Assembly (NCBI RefSeq): GCF_004348685.1
Contig: NZ_SMKO01000004.1
Coordinates: 1-64,000, forward strand
From: Nonomuraea deserti
Lineage (GTDB): Bacteria > Actinomycetota > Actinomycetes > Streptosporangiales > Streptosporangiaceae
Direction of reading: 5' to 3'
Length of the DNA: 64,000 bases
Part shown: piece by piece, positions 62,569-64,000 of the stretch
Numbering within the stretch: the first letter of the stretch is position 1
Layout of the letters: every line of letters begins with the position of its first letter
The notes under the pieces: generated by a model
The model's database searches: none
Told to the model about the DNA's origin: nothing
Seen by the model: only the letters and a program-made list of their open reading frames with translations
Made by a program: the position numbers and the translations under genes

Positions 62569-63251
62569 CGATTCGAGTGGTGATCGCCGATGATCAGCCG
62601 GCCGTACGTGACGCACTGCGCGTGACACTGGACGGCGAGCCCGACATCAAGGTGGTCGGTGAGGCGGCCGACGGAGCCGAAGCCGTCCACCAGACGCTGT
62701 GGTGGCGCCCCGACGTGGTGGTGCTCGACCTGCGCATGCCGTACGTCGACGGGATCTCCGCGATTCGGCAGCTGGCCGGCATGGAAGCTCCGCCGAGGAT
62801 GCTCGCGCTGACCACGTTCGACACCGATGAATACCTCTTCGGGGCACTCCAGTCGGGAGCTTCGGGATTCCTGCTCAAGGACAGCGACCCTGAACTTCTC
62901 CTGGACGCGCTGCGAACGCTGCACCGCGGGCACGGGCTGGTGGACCCTCAAGTCACCACCCGGTTGATCCACCGCTTCGCGAGCCTGTCGCCCGCGTCCC
63001 CCGCCGACGCGCAACGGCGGCTCACCGCTCGTGAGCTCGAGGTGCTCCGGCACCTGGCTCGCGGGCTGAGCAACGCGCGGATAGCCCAAGCCCTGACCAT
63101 CGAGGAAGGCACGGTCAAGAACCACGTCGCGAGTCTTCTGCGCAAACTCGGGCTGCCCACGCGGGTGCACGCCGTCATCTACGCCTACGAGCACGGCCTG
63201 GCCCCGCGCCACTCAGACACCCGATCTCCAAGGAGGTTCACATGCCCTTGA
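62565..63251 (+). CDS. NarL/LuxR-type response regulator
   Basis: A 228-residue regulator; GTG 62565 overlaps the kinase stop (GTGA). The receiver has IADDQP, Asp55 in [12 protein letters not shown], the Thr of [11 protein letters not shown] and the Lys of FLLKDSD. The LuxR helix-turn-helix is [20 protein letters not shown] then [20 protein letters not shown]. Its last 10 bases overlap the start of the downstream metallopeptidase gene, so kinase, regulator and peptidase are probably one transcript with the upstream hydrolase. Confidence 0.94.
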   Translation: MTIRVVIADDQPAVRDALRVTLDGEPDIKVVGEAADGAEAVHQTLWWRPDVVVLDLRMPYVDGISAIRQLAGMEAPPRMLALTTFDTDEYLFGALQSGASGFLLKDSDPELLLDALRTLHRGHGLVDPQVTTRLIHRFASLSPASPADAQRRLTARELEVLRHLARGLSNARIAQALTIEEGTVKNHVASLLRKLGLPTRVHAVIYAYEHGLAPRHSDTRSPRRFTCP

Positions 63252-64000
63252 TCCGTCGACGGGCAAGCCGCCGCCGGAGAGGCTGGTGGATCGCAGGCAC
63301 GGTCACCGCGGTCCTCCTCGCCGCGGCCGTGGCGCTGACCGCGATCGCCTTCCCGTCTGTTGCGGCCACCACCTGTCCCGGCTGTTATGGCCTTGAGCGG
63401 CTCCGGCCGGGCCTGTACGCCGAACCCGGCCTGGCGCCGGCCAAGCGCCGGCACGTGGCTGAGGTCGTCGAGCAGGCGAACAAGCGGGTACGTGCCTTCT
63501 TCGGCGGACGGGCAAGCACTCCTGACATCCTCGTATGCCTGTCGGACGACTGCTACCGCAGGATCGGCGGCGGCCGGGAACGCGGCATCGCCGTACTCAA
63601 CCGGTCGGTGATGCTGTCTCCGCGCGGCGTCGATCCCGTGATCGCCTCGCACGAGCTGACCCATGTGGAGCTGCACGCCCGTCTGGACGGCGCCGAAGTC
63701 CCGCAGTGGTTCGACGAGGGCCTGGCCGTTCTGGTAAGCGATGATCGCCGATACCTCGCCCCGGCCGGCGACCGCTGCCTGCGCGACTCCCGCCGACCCT
63801 TGCCGGCGACGCTCGGCGACTGGCTGGTCGCGGCATCAGCGGATCCCCATGTGTACGCCGAAGCCGCCTGCCAGGTGAGTCGTTGGGCAGGGAGGAAGGG
63901 CGGGAAAGAGGCCGTACTAACCCTCATCGAACGGTTGTCGACAGGACAGCCCTTCCCGAACCTTCGGCTGCTGGCCGCAACCACAGCTCGAGCGGCACTC
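63242..64000 (+). CDS. Membrane-anchored zinc metallopeptidase-like protein, 3' end outside window
   Basis: ATG 63242 follows AAGGAGG inside the end of the regulator gene; 253 codons are open to the window edge. A very basic start (RRRASRRRRGWW) and one hydrophobic helix (IAGTVTAVLLAAAVALTAIA) form an uncleaved anchor or signal. After a C-x2-C (CPGC) the body carries VIASHELTHVELHARLDGAE, with HELTH at 137-141 as the zinc motif, and PQWFDEGLAVLVSDD with Glu159 as third ligand: the gluzincin HExxH...E arrangement. Active site outside the membrane. It is coupled to a two-component system and a secreted hydrolase. Peptidase activity is inferred. Confidence 0.8.
   Translation, partial: MPLIRRRASRRRRGWWIAGTVTAVLLAAAVALTAIAFPSVAATTCPGCYGLERLRPGLYAEPGLAPAKRRHVAEVVEQANKRVRAFFGGRASTPDILVCLSDDCYRRIGGGRERGIAVLNRSVMLSPRGVDPVIASHELTHVELHARLDGAEVPQWFDEGLAVLVSDDRRYLAPAGDRCLRDSRRPLPATLGDWLVAASADPHVYAEAACQVSRWAGRKGGKEAVLTLIERLSTGQPFPNLRLLAATTARAAL

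Overview
The window is very GC-rich, with GTG and TTG starts, ATGA/GTGA/TTGA stop-start overlaps and several probably leaderless genes. Tat-type and Sec-type exported proteins, a PknB-like kinase, WYL, MmyB and LuxR regulators all point to an actinomycete chromosome. A Streptosporangiales-type genome (Nonomuraea or Actinomadura relatives) is my inference; no rRNA or tRNA is present to prove it. I see no replication genes, no phage modules and no CRISPR array. The region looks like an accessory chromosome arm.

Layout. 0-5 kb: decayed universal-stress and lipid-kinase genes, a Ser/Thr kinase, a small ABM-like protein and an alpha/beta hydrolase. 5.7-9.6 kb: a LysR regulator, an inactivated acyl-CoA desaturase with its UBP zinc-finger partner, and dead IS3 and IS5 copies. 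9.9-18.7 kb: a MarR-MFS pair, a PhzF protein, a broken Tn3 transposase, a 1010-residue BRCT/beta-propeller/helical-repeat protein and half an IS21 istA. 18.9-25.4 kb: an ArsR-SRPBCC unit, a flavin disulfide-reductase-like enzyme and a divergent MarR / VOC-MFS unit over two palindromes. 25.5-40 kb: two GNATs, a TPR/retropepsin-like Tat protein, a siderophore-interacting protein with a 33-residue membrane peptide, and many small stress or detoxification-type genes (RibD/DHFR-like, SRPBCC, DUF998, DUF6069). Two of these genes share a duplicated leader. 40.1-44.6 kb: an ABC ATPase-permease-histidine kinase-response regulator operon. 45.4-46.8 kb: an unrecognised protein built of three similar domains. 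47.3-57.4 kb: MmyB regulator, DHA2 exporter with SoxR, NmrA-like reductase, WYL regulator, a LuxR/MocR chimera, a PPOX-type flavoprotein behind two coupled mini-ORFs, and a third DHFR-like protein. 57.7-60 kb: more relics and one intact secreted protein. 60.1-64 kb: secreted Slp/TAP hydrolase, histidine kinase, response regulator and an anchored zinc-metallopeptidase cut by the window edge.

The dominant theme is decay. About 35 gene remnants (frameshifts, nonsense codons, internal deletions, fused ends) lie between intact genes, and every transposase is broken. Tn3-family transposase pieces survive at three sites: a central segment at 14 kb, N- and C-terminal pieces joined at 25.5-26 kb, and an N-terminal shard at 46.9 kb.

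The best candidates for something undescribed are the triple-domain protein (45390-46778), the BRCT-propeller protein (15118-18150), the duplicated leader (37500-37577 and 38142-38218) and the coupled mini-ORF chain (55843-56572). Family names rest on motif recognition only; no database search was possible.
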